Shown: in pieces, positions 9,421-21,199 of the stretch
How the letters are laid out: every line of letters begins with the position of its first letter
How positions within the stretch are numbered: position 1 is the stretch's first letter
Assembly: GCF_002858675.1 (NCBI RefSeq)
Contig: NZ_PJZF01000008.1
Span: forward strand, 1-64,000
Direction: 5' to 3'
DNA length: 64,000 nucleotides
Source of the DNA: Chimaeribacter californicus
Lineage (GTDB): Bacteria > Pseudomonadota > Gammaproteobacteria > Enterobacterales > Enterobacteriaceae
The notes under the pieces: model-generated
The model's database searches: none
The model's input: only the letters and a program-made list of their open reading frames with translations
What the model was told of the DNA's origin: nothing
Position numbers and translations under genes: made by a program

Positions 9421-10935
9421 TTAGCGTGATTCTTTGCTCATCCCGGCCGGGCTGTACATGGCGTCCGTGCTTTTCACCCGGTCATGGCGCGCGATAAACC
9501 GGTACGCCCCACCGCCCAGCAGCACCCCGATAAACCAGCTAAAGTTCGCCACCGCATGCAAGCCGGGGGTAAAGCTGATCAGCAGCCCAATCGCCACCGC
9601 CGGCAGCAGTGCCACAATCGCTTTCGGGTTGAAGCCGTTGCGGTACCAGTAGCGCCCGGAAGAGGTCGCATTGAACAGGTCATCGGTATGTACCCGGCCA
9701 CGTTTAATCAGGTAAAAATCCACCACCAGAATACCGAACAGCGGCCCGATAAAGGCACCCAGCACATCCAGGGTGTAGTGAATCAACTCCGGGGACTGGA
9801 ACAGATTCCACGGCGTCAGCAGCACCGAGCCGACGGCAGCGATCATCCCGCCAGTGCGGAAACTGATTTTCTGTGGCGCGCAGTTGGAGAAGTCAAACGC
9901 GGGTGACACAAAGTTAGCGACGATATTGATGCCGATGGTCGCCGTAATCATGGTCAGCAGGCCGATGGCCACCGCCACGCTGTTGCCGACCCGGCTGACT
10001 GTCTCGATAGGGTCGGTGATCATCTGGCCGAACAGGCTCTGCGTGCCGGAAACAATCACCACCGTCACAATAGAGAACAGCAGGAAGTTAAACGGCAGGC
10101 CCCAGCGGTTGCCGCGGCGAATCTCCTGCATATTCTTGCCGTAACGTGAAAAGTCGCCAAAATTAAGCAGCGGCCCGGAGAAGTAGGAGACCACCAGCGC
10201 CGTGGCCGTGATCATTTCCCAGGTCTGCTGGCCGGGTGTCAGCACTTTACTGGAGAGGGTAAAGGAGATGTTATCCAGCCCGGTCTTATACAGGATCCAC
10301 CCGGCCAGCATCAGCATCACCACATAGACGGCCGGTCCGGCGATGTCGATAAAGCGTTTAATGGCATTCATCCCGTGCCAGAACACCATCGCCTGCAACA
10401 CCCACATAATCCCAAAGCAGATCCAGCCAAGGGCGGAAAGCCCCAGCCAGTGGCTGTGGGTCAGCGATTCCAGCGACGGCACAAACTTCAGCAGCACCAG
10501 CATCAGGGCGTTGGCCGCCAGATAGGTCTGGATGCCATACCAGGCGAAGGCGATCAAACCCCGGATCACGGCCGGAATATTGGCCCCAAACACTCCGAAT
10601 GCCTGACGGCAGATCACCGCATAAGGCACGCCGGCCATCTGGCTGGGCTTCGCCACCAGGTTAGCGCAGAGCTGCACAATACAGATCCCCACCAGCAGGC
10701 AGATCAGCACCTGCCAGCTTGATAACCCCAGCGTGAAGAAGCTGGCGGCCACCACATACCCGCCCATACTGTGTACATCAGACATCCAGAACGAAAAAAT
10801 ATTGTACCAACTCCAGCTCTGGTTTTTGGTTGGGGCCAGATCTTCATTACACAATTTCGGGCTGTAATGGGGTTTGATGCTGGCGGCGTTGGGCAGGCTA
10901 TCTGCATTCGCAGCGGTGATTTCCGGATTTGGCAT
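9421..10935 (-). CDS. hpxC: NCS1-family allantoin permease
   Basis: A 504-aa inner-membrane nucleobase:cation symporter-1 protein with about 12 transmembrane segments. Family features include the N-terminal NEDLAPTKNQSWSWYNIFSFWMSDVHSMGGY and GIQTYLAANALMLV. It is divergent from a GntR regulator, a hydantoin/allantoin racemase and an allantoinase, the arrangement of Klebsiella hpxC-hpxSAB, so allantoin is the likely substrate (inference from context). The shared 197-bp intergenic region carries three regulator-type operators. Related proteins transport hydantoins or uracil, so the substrate is not proved. Confidence 0.85.
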   Translation of the reverse strand: MPNPEITAANADSLPNAASIKPHYSPKLCNEDLAPTKNQSWSWYNIFSFWMSDVHSMGGYVVAASFFTLGLSSWQVLICLLVGICIVQLCANLVAKPSQMAGVPYAVICRQAFGVFGANIPAVIRGLIAFAWYGIQTYLAANALMLVLLKFVPSLESLTHSHWLGLSALGWICFGIMWVLQAMVFWHGMNAIKRFIDIAGPAVYVVMLMLAGWILYKTGLDNISFTLSSKVLTPGQQTWEMITATALVVSYFSGPLLNFGDFSRYGKNMQEIRRGNRWGLPFNFLLFSIVTVVIVSGTQSLFGQMITDPIETVSRVGNSVAVAIGLLTMITATIGINIVANFVSPAFDFSNCAPQKISFRTGGMIAAVGSVLLTPWNLFQSPELIHYTLDVLGAFIGPLFGILVVDFYLIKRGRVHTDDLFNATSSGRYWYRNGFNPKAIVALLPAVAIGLLISFTPGLHAVANFSWFIGVLLGGGAYRFIARHDRVKSTDAMYSPAGMSKESR

Positions 10936-11069
10936 AAAACGTGCTCCTCTCTACAGGACAAGCCATCATTTATTGGCGTCAGGTGCAGCGCACCCTGGTT
11001 CAAACTGTCGTAAAGGCAGTGCAGGAATCAGGCCAGATTTCTTAGCCGGGACGGAGAAATGAGGTTTTC

Positions 11070-11121
11070 TTGTATACAAAATGGAAAATTCTTGTATACG
11101 ATTTGATGCAATAAAGTATAC
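11070..11121. promoter_or_regulatory. Triple GTATAC operator in the hpxC/hpxS intergenic region
   Basis: Three copies of GTATAC begin at 11072, 11094 and 11116, exactly 22 bp (two helical turns) apart. The first is a full palindrome TTGTATACAA, the second TTGTATACGA, the third AAGTATACGG. The pattern fits the TNGTNNNACNA operators of FadR-type GntR proteins, so HpxS is the likely binder. The third copy ends just before the hpxS ribosome site. Confidence 0.8.
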
Positions 11122-11132
11122 GGAGTGGCGCT

Positions 11133-11864
11133 ATGACGAGTTGGGACGGGCTGAATTCGACCTATTTTACGCTGGATAAGGACGATCACATTTTTAACGC
11201 GCTGGTGACGTCAATTGTTGAACATCAGCTGTTGCCGGGCAGCAAATTGCCGGAGGAGGCACTGGCCGAGGTATTTGGCGTCAGCCGCACCGGCATCCGC
11301 CGGGTATTACAACGCCTTGCTGCAGTGCAATTAATCACCCTGACGCCCAAACGCGGTGCACAGGTCGCGACACCCAGCGCTGATGCCTCGCGCGATCTGT
11401 TTGCCACCCGAAGGATGCTGGAGTGTGCCAACCTGCCGACGGTGGTGGCGCATTGTCAGCCGCCGCATCTGGCCGCCATGAAGAACATCGTCAGCGACGA
11501 GCAGCAGGCGCACGCTGCCCACGACGGTGCGGCGGCCATCCGGCTCTCTGCCGCGTTTCACGTTCAGCTACAGGCGATTTCCGGCAATGCGGTGCTGACG
11601 GAACTGGTATCGCAGCTGACCCTGCGATCCTCGCTGGTGGTCGCGGCCTGGGGGGCGCCGTGGCAGCAGGGCTGCCGCTGCCATGACCATGATGAACTGC
11701 TGGCGCTGCTGAAAAAGCGCGACACCGCCGCGCTGACGGCCCATATGCACCGCCACTTTGACGCCATCCTCTCCAGCCTGCGCTTTGAGGCGGCGGAAGA
11801 AAAAGTGCCGGACTTCTCCCGTATCTTCGCGCCGTATGCTGCGGCCTTTAACAGTAAGGAGTGA
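11133..11864 (+). CDS. hpxS: GntR/FadR-family regulator of the allantoin genes
   Basis: A 243-aa regulator. The N-terminal winged helix (residues about 15-85, with GSKLPEEALAEVFGVSRTGIRRVLQRLAAVQLI and TPKRGAQVATPS) is GntR type. A helical FCD effector domain follows, with His/Asp residues suited to metal or acid ligand binding. It heads the hpxSAB operon: hpxA begins 5 bp after its stop. It probably represses hpxSAB and hpxC through the triple GTATAC array until an allantoin-pathway metabolite binds. The function assignment rests on family plus gene order. Confidence 0.88.
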   Translation: MTSWDGLNSTYFTLDKDDHIFNALVTSIVEHQLLPGSKLPEEALAEVFGVSRTGIRRVLQRLAAVQLITLTPKRGAQVATPSADASRDLFATRRMLECANLPTVVAHCQPPHLAAMKNIVSDEQQAHAAHDGAAAIRLSAAFHVQLQAISGNAVLTELVSQLTLRSSLVVAAWGAPWQQGCRCHDHDELLALLKKRDTAALTAHMHRHFDAILSSLRFEAAEEKVPDFSRIFAPYAAAFNSKE

Positions 11865-11868
11865 TCCC

Positions 11869-12615
11869 ATGTCTCCCCGCCCGTTAATCCTCCAGGTGAT
11901 CAACCCGAACACCAGCGAGGCGATGACCGCCACCATTGCCGCTGCGGCGCGCGTGGTGGCCGCCCCCGGCAACGAGATCCTGGCGGTCTGCCCACAGGAG
12001 GGCGCGCCCTCTATTGAAGGCCATTTTGATGAGGCGATCGCCACCCTCGGCGTGCTGGAGCAGGTCCGGCTTGGCCGGGAGACGGGCGTTGACGGCCATA
12101 TCATCGCCTGTTTCGGCGATCCGGGCCTGCTGGCGGCGCGTGAACTGGCTACCGCCCCGGTGATCGGCATCGCGGAAGCGGCCATGCACCTCGCGACGCT
12201 GGTAGCGACCCGTTTTTCCGTTGTGACCACCTTGCCGCGCACGCTGGTGATCGCCCGCCATCTGCTGCACCAATACGGATTCGAGCGCCATTGCGCGGGG
12301 TTGCACGCCATTGACCTGCCGGTACTGGCGCTGGAGGACGGCAGCGGCCTCGCCCAGCAGCGGGTGCGTGAGCTGTGTATCGCGGCGCGTGACCAGGACG
12401 GCAGCGGGGCGGTGGTGCTGGGGTGCGGCGGTATGGCCGATCTGGCGCGGACGCTGACGGATGAGCTGGGCATTCCGGTGATCGACGGCGTCAGCGCGGC
12501 CGTGAAAATGGTGGAGGCGCTGGCGGCACTCGGGCTGCGCACCAGCAAACAGGGCGATCTCGCCTATCCGCTGGCGAAGCCGCTCTCCGGCCGCTTCCTC
12601 GGCCTGAATCAGTAA
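11869..12615 (+). CDS. hpxA: Allantoin (hydantoin) racemase
   Basis: Asp/Glu/hydantoin racemase-superfamily enzyme of 248 aa. The ATG at 11869 (MSPRPLILQVINPNTSEAMT) follows AAGGAGTG; a longer in-frame start inside hpxS is unlikely. The two catalytic cysteines are in IIACFGDPGL (near residue 78) and VLGCGGMADL (near residue 184). It would interconvert R- and S-allantoin so that the stereospecific allantoinase encoded downstream can use both. It lies between the regulator and the allantoinase in one operon. Confidence 0.9.
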   Translation: MSPRPLILQVINPNTSEAMTATIAAAARVVAAPGNEILAVCPQEGAPSIEGHFDEAIATLGVLEQVRLGRETGVDGHIIACFGDPGLLAARELATAPVIGIAEAAMHLATLVATRFSVVTTLPRTLVIARHLLHQYGFERHCAGLHAIDLPVLALEDGSGLAQQRVRELCIAARDQDGSGAVVLGCGGMADLARTLTDELGIPVIDGVSAAVKMVEALAALGLRTSKQGDLAYPLAKPLSGRFLGLNQ

Positions 12616-12656
12616 CCCCCGGCGGCTTGCCGGTCGTGTCTTCACAAGGAAATGCT

Positions 12657-13634
12657 ATGCATGACAACAGAATAGAGAGCAGCGCCATCGCCCGGCCGGA
12701 TTACGGCTTTACCGAAAACTATCCGCGGGATCTGATCGGCTATGCCGGGCGTCCGCCCCATGCCAACTGGCCGGGCAACGCGCGCATTGCGGTACAGTTT
12801 GTGCTGAATTATGAGGAGGGCGGGGAGAATAACGTCCTGCACGGTGACGCCGGCTCGGAACAGTTTTTATCCGACATCATCGGTGCCGCCAGCTACCCGG
12901 ATCGCCATATGTCGATGGATTCGCTGTACGAGTACGGCTCACGTGCCGGTTTCTGGCGTATTCACCATGAGTTCGCCCGCCGCGGGTTACCGCTGACCAT
13001 TTTTGGCGTGGCGATGGCGCTGGCACGCAACCCGGCGATTGTCGAGGCGATCAAACAGGCGAATTATGATGTGGTCAGCCACGGCTGGCGCTGGATCCAC
13101 TACCAGCAGATGGATGAAGCCACCGAGCGGCAGCATATGGAAAGGGCGGTGGCCGTTCTGCGCGATCTGTTCGGGCAGGCACCGTTGGGCTGGTACACCG
13201 GGCGCGACAGCCCGAACACCCGGCGGCTGGTGGCGGAGCACGGCGGCTTCCAGTATGACAGCGACTATTACGGCGACGATCTGCCGTTCTGGACGGAAGT
13301 CACGCTGGGCGACGGCACACGCAAACCGCACCTGATTATTCCTTATACGCTGGAGACGAACGACATGCGCTTCGCCTCCCCGCAGGGCTACAACACCGCT
13401 GAGCAGTTCTTTACCTACCTGAAAGACAGTTTTGATGTGCTGTATGCCGAGGGGGAAACGGCACCGAAAATGTTGTCGATTGGTATGCACTGCCGCCTGT
13501 TGGGGCGGCCGGGCAAATTCCGCGCGCTGCAACGTTTCCTGGATTATATCCAGCAGCATGAGCGGGTCTGGATCTGCCGCCGGCAGGAGATTGCCGATCA
13601 CTGGCAGGCAGTACACCCCTATCCGGCAGCCTGA
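12657..13634 (+). CDS. hpxB: Allantoinase, polysaccharide-deacetylase type (PuuE-like)
   Basis: A 325-aa cytoplasmic hydrolase opening allantoin to allantoate. It belongs to the metal-independent PuuE group of the NodB/polysaccharide deacetylase superfamily, not the dihydroorotase-type allantoinases. Conserved stretches are YPRDLIGYAGRPPHANWPGNARIAVQFVLNYEEGGE, YEYGSRAGFWRIHHEF, VVSHGWRWIHY, GWYTGRDSPNTRRL and SIGMHCRLLGRPGK. The start ATG at 12657 is preceded by AAGGA; the frame extends upstream to 12627 without a better site. It is the last gene of hpxSAB and converges with nrdF. Confidence 0.92.
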   Translation: MHDNRIESSAIARPDYGFTENYPRDLIGYAGRPPHANWPGNARIAVQFVLNYEEGGENNVLHGDAGSEQFLSDIIGAASYPDRHMSMDSLYEYGSRAGFWRIHHEFARRGLPLTIFGVAMALARNPAIVEAIKQANYDVVSHGWRWIHYQQMDEATERQHMERAVAVLRDLFGQAPLGWYTGRDSPNTRRLVAEHGGFQYDSDYYGDDLPFWTEVTLGDGTRKPHLIIPYTLETNDMRFASPQGYNTAEQFFTYLKDSFDVLYAEGETAPKMLSIGMHCRLLGRPGKFRALQRFLDYIQQHERVWICRRQEIADHWQAVHPYPAA

Positions 13635-13653
13635 AAACGTTCATCCTGAAAAT

Positions 13654-13673
13654 AAGCGGCCGCCATGGCCGCT
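13654..13673. terminator. Hairpin between hpxB and nrdF
   Basis: Inverted repeat AGCGGCC / GGCCGCT with a short loop in the 44-bp gap between two converging genes. There is no clear T run, so terminator function is plausible but unproved. Confidence 0.45.
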
Positions 13674-13678
13674 CACTG

Positions 13679-16805
<3,127 letters not shown>

Positions 16806-16830
<25 letters not shown>

Positions 16831-17219
16831 AATTCAGTCACTCCCTTCATGACGTTATCGACATCGCCCGGCGTACCGAGCAATTCAAAGCGGTAGAGCA
16901 TGGGCACCTGACACTTTTGCGCCACGATCTGCCCGGCGATGCCGTAAGCGGCACCAAAGTTAGTATTCCCGGCCGCAATCACCCCGCGGATCAGCGCGCG
17001 GTTGTCCGGCTGGTTGAGAAAGCGGATCACCTGCGGCGGCACCGCACCGCTGACACTGCCGCCGCCATAGCTGGGCACCACCAGAATGTAAGGCTGCGCC
17101 ACCCGTAAGGGGGTGCGATCCAGCGGAATGCGGATCGCCGGCAGCCCGAGCTTGCCGATAAAGCGGTGCGTGTTTTCCGAGCTGCTGGAGAAGTACACCA
17201 GCGGAGGCAGCAGGCTCAC
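16806..17219 (-). CDS. nrdI: Flavodoxin-like NrdI, cofactor-assembly protein
   Basis: FMN protein that supplies superoxide to assemble the dimanganese-tyrosyl cofactor of NrdF. The core reads [15 protein letters not shown] (phosphate-binding loop), [10 protein letters not shown] and [15 protein letters not shown], complete for the family at 137 aa. The GTG at 17219 is chosen because it starts one base after the nrdH stop, implying translational coupling, and gives the normal N-terminus. The open frame upstream would run inside nrdH. Confidence 0.93.
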
Positions 17220-17220
17220 C

Positions 17221-17451
17221 TTAGTGCGCCGCTGCCAGTGTGCTGAGCAGGTCAGGGCGGAAACCAGACCAGTGCCGATCGCCTGCGACAATCACCGGCA
17301 CCTGCTGATAGCCGAGGGATTTCACATGATTCAGGGCTGCGTCATCCGTGGTGAGATCGATAACCTGATAGGCGATACCCTGACGATCCAGGGCGCGGTA
17401 AGTCGCATTACACTGAACACAGTCCGGCTTGCTGTAAATAATAATGCTCAT
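17221..17451 (-). CDS. nrdH: Glutaredoxin-like NrdH, electron donor
   Basis: A 76-aa thioredoxin-fold reductant for NrdEF. The redox motif CVQC is at residues 11-14, and WSGFRPD near the C-terminus is the class signature recognised by thioredoxin reductase. The ATG at 17451 is spaced properly from AAGGGA; an ATG nine bases earlier is too close to that site. It is the first gene of nrdHIEF, controlled by the NrdR boxes upstream. Confidence 0.95.
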   Translation of the reverse strand: MSIIIYSKPDCVQCNATYRALDRQGIAYQVIDLTTDDAALNHVKSLGYQQVPVIVAGDRHWSGFRPDLLSTLAAAH

Positions 17452-17581
17452 GATTCGCATTTCCCTTTGTGTGACTGAGAGGTGGACGTTATCCTGTCTG
17501 CCTTGCGTGATGCAGGGCAGCCAAAAAGGCGCTGACCGGTATCAGCCTCAGGCATGAAACCGTGCGCGTTGTTCTGAAGAA

Positions 17582-17628
17582 ATACTAGATATTGATCTAA
17601 ATTATTTCAACCACACAATATCTAGTGT
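17582..17628. promoter_or_regulatory. Tandem NrdR boxes upstream of nrdHIEF
   Basis: Two NrdR-type boxes: ATACTAGATATTGATC at 17582-17597 and ACACAATATCTAGTGT at 17613-17628. The second is a near-perfect match to the consensus. They are 31 bp apart, three helical turns, the spacing typical of NrdR. NrdR with dATP would repress this operon. The rest of the 434-bp gap between nrdH and ygaM shows no convincing gene. Confidence 0.88.
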
Positions 17629-17885
17629 CTGGTAAAAATGAGACGCCGGTAACGCGCCAACCCGCGGCACAGGCCGGGGTCAAGATGCAGAGAAAATATT
17701 TTTGCAGGCAGGAAACGCAGGCAAGAGGAATGCACAAAAGAAAAGCAAATCGCGCAGCGGGCAATGCCCGGCATAAAAGACGCGTCAGAAAGGTTATCAG
17801 GCAGGGATGTTAGCAGAGTCTGTGTGGGGCGAGCAGGGGGAGTGCGTCAGATCAGGCCGCCTGAGACGGCGGCCGATAATGCAGA

Positions 17886-18182
17886 TTAACGGCGGGCCAG
17901 CAGGAAGCCGACCACCACCCCGACAGCGGCACCGATGCCGACACCCTGCCATGGGTTCGTTTTCACATAGCCCTTCGCTTTACCGGCAATTTCACGGGCA
18001 CTTGGGGCATCATTAAGCCGTGCACGGCTGTTACGCAGCACATCTTCCGCCTTACTGCGGATCGCTTCCGCCGCGTCCTGACTGCGGTTACGTGACGATT
18101 GCAGCACCTCATCAAGGGTATCAGCCAGCAAGGTAACGTCCTGGTCGATTTCGCGTTCAACTTTCTCAGATTTTTTAAACAT
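17886..18182 (-). CDS. ygaM: DUF883/ElaB family membrane-anchored protein YgaM
   Basis: A 98-aa protein with an amphipathic, highly charged helical N-terminal two-thirds and a C-terminal membrane anchor (GVGIGAAVGVVVGFLLARR). The motif YVKTNPWQGVGIGAAVG identifies the ElaB/YqjD/YgaM family, whose members bind ribosomes at the inner membrane in stationary phase. The E. coli member next to nrdHIEF is YgaM, so that name is used. It precedes the CRISPR locus. Confidence 0.85.
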   Translation of the reverse strand: MFKKSEKVEREIDQDVTLLADTLDEVLQSSRNRSQDAAEAIRSKAEDVLRNSRARLNDAPSAREIAGKAKGYVKTNPWQGVGIGAAVGVVVGFLLARR

Positions 18183-18359
18183 TTGCCTCTCCCTTTTGCA
18201 TGATGTCCTTTAAGCATAGACCAAAATCACGCAGATACGGCAAATCCGCCTCTTCTGACCCCCGGTACGATGATTTTTTGCCTTTTTTGAGATAAATCAG
18301 CACGCAAACCCGTTGCAAGGGCGAGATTGGCGCAACCCTTACCTCATTGAGCTTCGGTT

Positions 18360-21035
18360 ATGAAGAAACCCTATTTCCATTACTGGGGGAAAGCCCGTGC
18401 CCCGCATACTGCCGGTATAGGTGAGCATAAACACCATCTTTTACCCTGGCACTGTCTGGACGTCGCGGCCTGCGGCCATCAACTGGTAATGCAAAACCGC
18501 TTTGCGATTGCTGACAGATTTGCGGCATTGGGTATGCCCGACCGGCAACAGGCCGCCACCTTTTTCGCCTGGTTATTGTGCTGGCACGATATAGGGAAAT
18601 TTTCCCGTTATTTTCAGCAACAGTACCGGGCTGAGGGGCTGGCGGCACCGCATCCCGCCGTACGTTACTGCGGCCGCCATGATGCCCTGGGGTTATGGCT
18701 GTGGGATGAGCGCCTCTCTTATCACCTTAAAACTTTGCTTCGCAGTGAACGCGATCAGGAGGCGTGCTACAGCGTGCTGAATCGCTGGATGCTGCTGACA
18801 TTTGGCCATCACGGGCGGCCGGTCAGGAATATGAGCTGTGCCTCCGCTTTCCTGCCGGAAGACTGTGACGCCGCGCAGCTATTTTTGCAGGATATCAGCG
18901 CACTGTTTCCCACCCTGGCCTTGCCGGCGGAGTGGGGTGAAAAAGCATGGCGTAAGCGCTTCAGTTCACTAAGCTGGCTGGTTTCCGCGGTAGTAGTACT
19001 GGCTGACTGGATAGGCTCGAATACGTGCTATTTTCCCTATTGTTCTGAGGCCATGCCGCTGGCTGCCTACTGGCAGCGGGCGTGTGACCAGGCTGTGCGG
19101 GCCGTCGGCGCGCTACCAATGCCTGCAGAGATCGCCCCGTTCGCCGGCATTCAGCATCTCTTTCCGTTTATCACCGCCCCTACGCCGCTCCAGCAAAAAG
19201 CGCTGCACCAGGACATCAGCCCGACAGGGCCGCAGCTTTTTATTCTGGAAGATGTGACCGGTGCCGGGAAAACCGAGGCCGCGCTGATTCTGGCACACCG
19301 CCTGATGGCTGCCGGCAAAGCGCAGGGGCTTTACATCGGCCTGCCGACCACTGCAACGGCGAACGCCATGTACCAGAGGATGCGCCGTGCGTGGCGGCAG
19401 CTTTACCAACCCGGCAGCACCCCGAGCCTGATGCTTTCACATGGCAGCAGCCATTTGTCGGCAGAGTTTTCCCGCTCGGTGTGGCATCCGCTGGCAGGCG
19501 GTGAAGGGGAGGTGGTGGAAGCGGAACATCAACAGGGGTGTGCCGCCTGGTTCGCCGACCAAAGGAAAAAGTCCCTGCTGGCGGATGTCGGCGTCGGCAC
19601 GCTGGATCAAGCGCTGATGGCGATCCTGCCTTTCCGGCACCAGAATTTACGCCTGCTCGGTTTGCACAATAAGCTGCTGATTTGTGATGAAGTGCATGCG
19701 TACGACAGCTATATGTCCACGTTGCTGGAGAAATTGGTCGAAGCGCAGGCGCACAGCGGGCAAAGCGTCATTCTGCTCTCCGCCACCTTGTCAGCACGGC
19801 AGCGTGAAAAACTGATTCAGGCCTTTCAGCGTGGCGCGCACTTTCCACCTCAGATCCCGCCGCCCTTAACCCCAGCCGACTACCCGTGGTTTACCCAGAT
19901 CACGCAGCAGGGGTTTTCAGGCAGCGGCCGGGTAGAGACGCGTAAAGCGGTGCAACGCACGGTAAAAATAGCCTGGCAGCATGATGAAGAAGAATGCCTC
20001 AGGTTGATTTATCAGGCCATAACGGCGGGAAGTTGTATTTGCTGGATACGTAACTCAGTAGAGGATGCGATGCGCATCTACGGCAGGTTACGTCACACCG
20101 TGGCTGAAGAGGATCTGCTGTTGCTCCATAGCCGTTTCGCCTTTTGTGACCGGCTGGCGATTGAAAATAACGCCCTGAGCTGGTTCGGCAAACAATCACC
20201 GGGCGAGTTACCGGCGCGTCGTGGGAAGGTGATTATATCAACGCAGATTATGGAATCCTCTTTAGATATTGATCTTGATTATATGATCAGCGACCTGGCC
20301 CCGGTGGATCTGCTGATCCAGCGCGCCGGGCGTTTACAGCGCCACGTCCGGGATGCCAATGGCGTATTAAGCGACCGGGAAGGGCGTCAGCCACCTGTAC
20401 TCATGCTTTTTGCTCCGCAATGGTCGCAGGAACCCGCACCGGACTGGCTCTCTTCGGCAATGCGCAATACCAGTTTTGTATACCGCGATCACGCCCTCCT
20501 TTGGTTAACTCAACGCGTTTTGCAGCAGCAGGGTGAAATAAAAATGCCGGAAGCGGCGCGCTTATTAATTGATGCGGTATACGGCGATGAGGTGACGGTG
20601 CCGGCAGGGCTGATGCCACAGGCGGACAGTGAAGAGGGCAAAGCCCTGAGTGAACGCAATGCAGCCGTGCAATCAGTTATCAACTTTTCACAGGGATATA
20701 GCCTCGCCGCCTCTGATCTGTGGGAAAAGGATACCGCCACCCGTTTAGCTGAGAAAACGGTGCCGCTGTATCTCGCCTATCGTCGCGAAGGGAAGATTGT
20801 GCCTTATGGCGAAGGGGAACACCCGTGGGATATGAGCCAGATAAACGTGCGGGAAAGCTGGTGGAAACAAAACAGCCATGCTTTCACGTTATTAAGTGAG
20901 GCGGAGCTGGAAAAATGGGGAAAAGATAATCATCGTGTAAATGCACAGGTAATTATTCTTCCGGATAATTTATTAGGCTGCAATTATTCATCTAGTGAAG
21001 GTTTAATGTGTGCAGAAGAAATAAATAAATTCTGA
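18360..21035 (+). CDS. cas3: Type I-E CRISPR nuclease-helicase Cas3
   Basis: An 891-aa protein recruited by Cascade to nick, unwind and degrade target DNA. The N-terminal HD nuclease domain has the His-Asp pair at 76-77 in CWHDIGKF. The SF2 helicase has Walker A TGAGKTEAA (near 299), DEVHAYD (near 443), SATLS, the QIMESSLDIDLD stretch and QRAGRLQRH (near 654). Length and motifs are intact, so target degradation should be possible. It is separated from cas8e by 860 bp of AT-rich DNA carrying the mini-CRISPR described below. No strong ribosome site precedes its ATG. Confidence 0.96.
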   Translation: MKKPYFHYWGKARAPHTAGIGEHKHHLLPWHCLDVAACGHQLVMQNRFAIADRFAALGMPDRQQAATFFAWLLCWHDIGKFSRYFQQQYRAEGLAAPHPAVRYCGRHDALGLWLWDERLSYHLKTLLRSERDQEACYSVLNRWMLLTFGHHGRPVRNMSCASAFLPEDCDAAQLFLQDISALFPTLALPAEWGEKAWRKRFSSLSWLVSAVVVLADWIGSNTCYFPYCSEAMPLAAYWQRACDQAVRAVGALPMPAEIAPFAGIQHLFPFITAPTPLQQKALHQDISPTGPQLFILEDVTGAGKTEAALILAHRLMAAGKAQGLYIGLPTTATANAMYQRMRRAWRQLYQPGSTPSLMLSHGSSHLSAEFSRSVWHPLAGGEGEVVEAEHQQGCAAWFADQRKKSLLADVGVGTLDQALMAILPFRHQNLRLLGLHNKLLICDEVHAYDSYMSTLLEKLVEAQAHSGQSVILLSATLSARQREKLIQAFQRGAHFPPQIPPPLTPADYPWFTQITQQGFSGSGRVETRKAVQRTVKIAWQHDEEECLRLIYQAITAGSCICWIRNSVEDAMRIYGRLRHTVAEEDLLLLHSRFAFCDRLAIENNALSWFGKQSPGELPARRGKVIISTQIMESSLDIDLDYMISDLAPVDLLIQRAGRLQRHVRDANGVLSDREGRQPPVLMLFAPQWSQEPAPDWLSSAMRNTSFVYRDHALLWLTQRVLQQQGEIKMPEAARLLIDAVYGDEVTVPAGLMPQADSEEGKALSERNAAVQSVINFSQGYSLAASDLWEKDTATRLAEKTVPLYLAYRREGKIVPYGEGEHPWDMSQINVRESWWKQNSHAFTLLSEAELEKWGKDNHRVNAQVIILPDNLLGCNYSSSEGLMCAEEINKF

Positions 21036-21049
21036 TTTTTAATGGAAAG

Positions 21050-21073
21050 CCGGCACCGAAAAATCGGTGCCGG
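21050..21073. terminator. Perfect 10-bp hairpin after cas3 / at the end of the mini-CRISPR
   Basis: CCGGCACCGA-AAAA-TCGGTGCCGG, starting 14 bp after the cas3 stop. Read on the minus strand it directly follows the second pseudo-repeat, so it would close a crRNA-like transcript; the downstream stretch CTTTCCATT is only mildly T-rich. On the plus strand it could end or protect the cas3 mRNA. Strong structure, moderate evidence for termination. Confidence 0.65.
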
Positions 21074-21146
21074 ATCTATCCCCGCTAATGTGGGGAACTC
21101 GGTATATTTGCTTACCAACACGGTTTAGCCCACAGCGTGGGAACAG
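21072..21146 (-). CRISPR. Degenerate mini-CRISPR (CreA/CreR-like guide RNA gene) between cas3 and cas8e
   Basis: Read on the minus strand. Pseudo-repeat 1 (21121-21146, 26 nt) begins CTGTTCCC and ends CTAAACCG; the canonical crRNA handle is ATAAACCG and the local variant repeat at 27331 also ends CTAAACCG. Its hairpin is rebuilt as CCCAC-GCT-GTGGG. Next come a 20-nt guide TGTTGGTAAGCAAATATACC (21101-21120) and pseudo-repeat 2 (21072-21100, 29 nt) beginning GAGTTCCCC with GCGGGGATA inside, 21/29 identical to the local repeat. A strong hairpin follows. A guide 12 nt shorter than the normal 32 equals two 6-nt Cas7 steps. Known parallels are CreA and CreR, crRNA-like guides that direct Cascade to repress a toxin or cas genes. 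Function here is inferred. Confidence 0.75.
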
Positions 21147-21150
21147 AAAT

Positions 21151-21179
21151 ACTATATCAAATATTTATAAGGCTTTGCA
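21151..21179 (-). promoter_or_regulatory. Predicted sigma-70 promoter for the mini-CRISPR RNA
   Basis: On the minus strand, a -10 box TATAGT (21151-21156) lies 17 bp from a weak -35 TGCAAA (21174-21179). Transcription would start at about 21143-21146, the first bases of pseudo-repeat 1, as expected for a leaderless minimal crRNA gene. The -35 match is only 3 of 6. Confidence 0.5.
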
Positions 21180-21199
21180 CTTATTTTAATGAAAGCTTC

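Noticed and set aside
11568-12548. Long minus-strand frame (326 aa) across hpxS-hpxA
   Set aside because: Antisense shadow of two well-supported genes; low-complexity Ser/Arg/Ala composition and no motif.
17625-17813. Plus-strand frame of 62 aa between nrdH and ygaM
   Set aside because: Starts inside an NrdR box and lacks a ribosome site; basic low-complexity composition.
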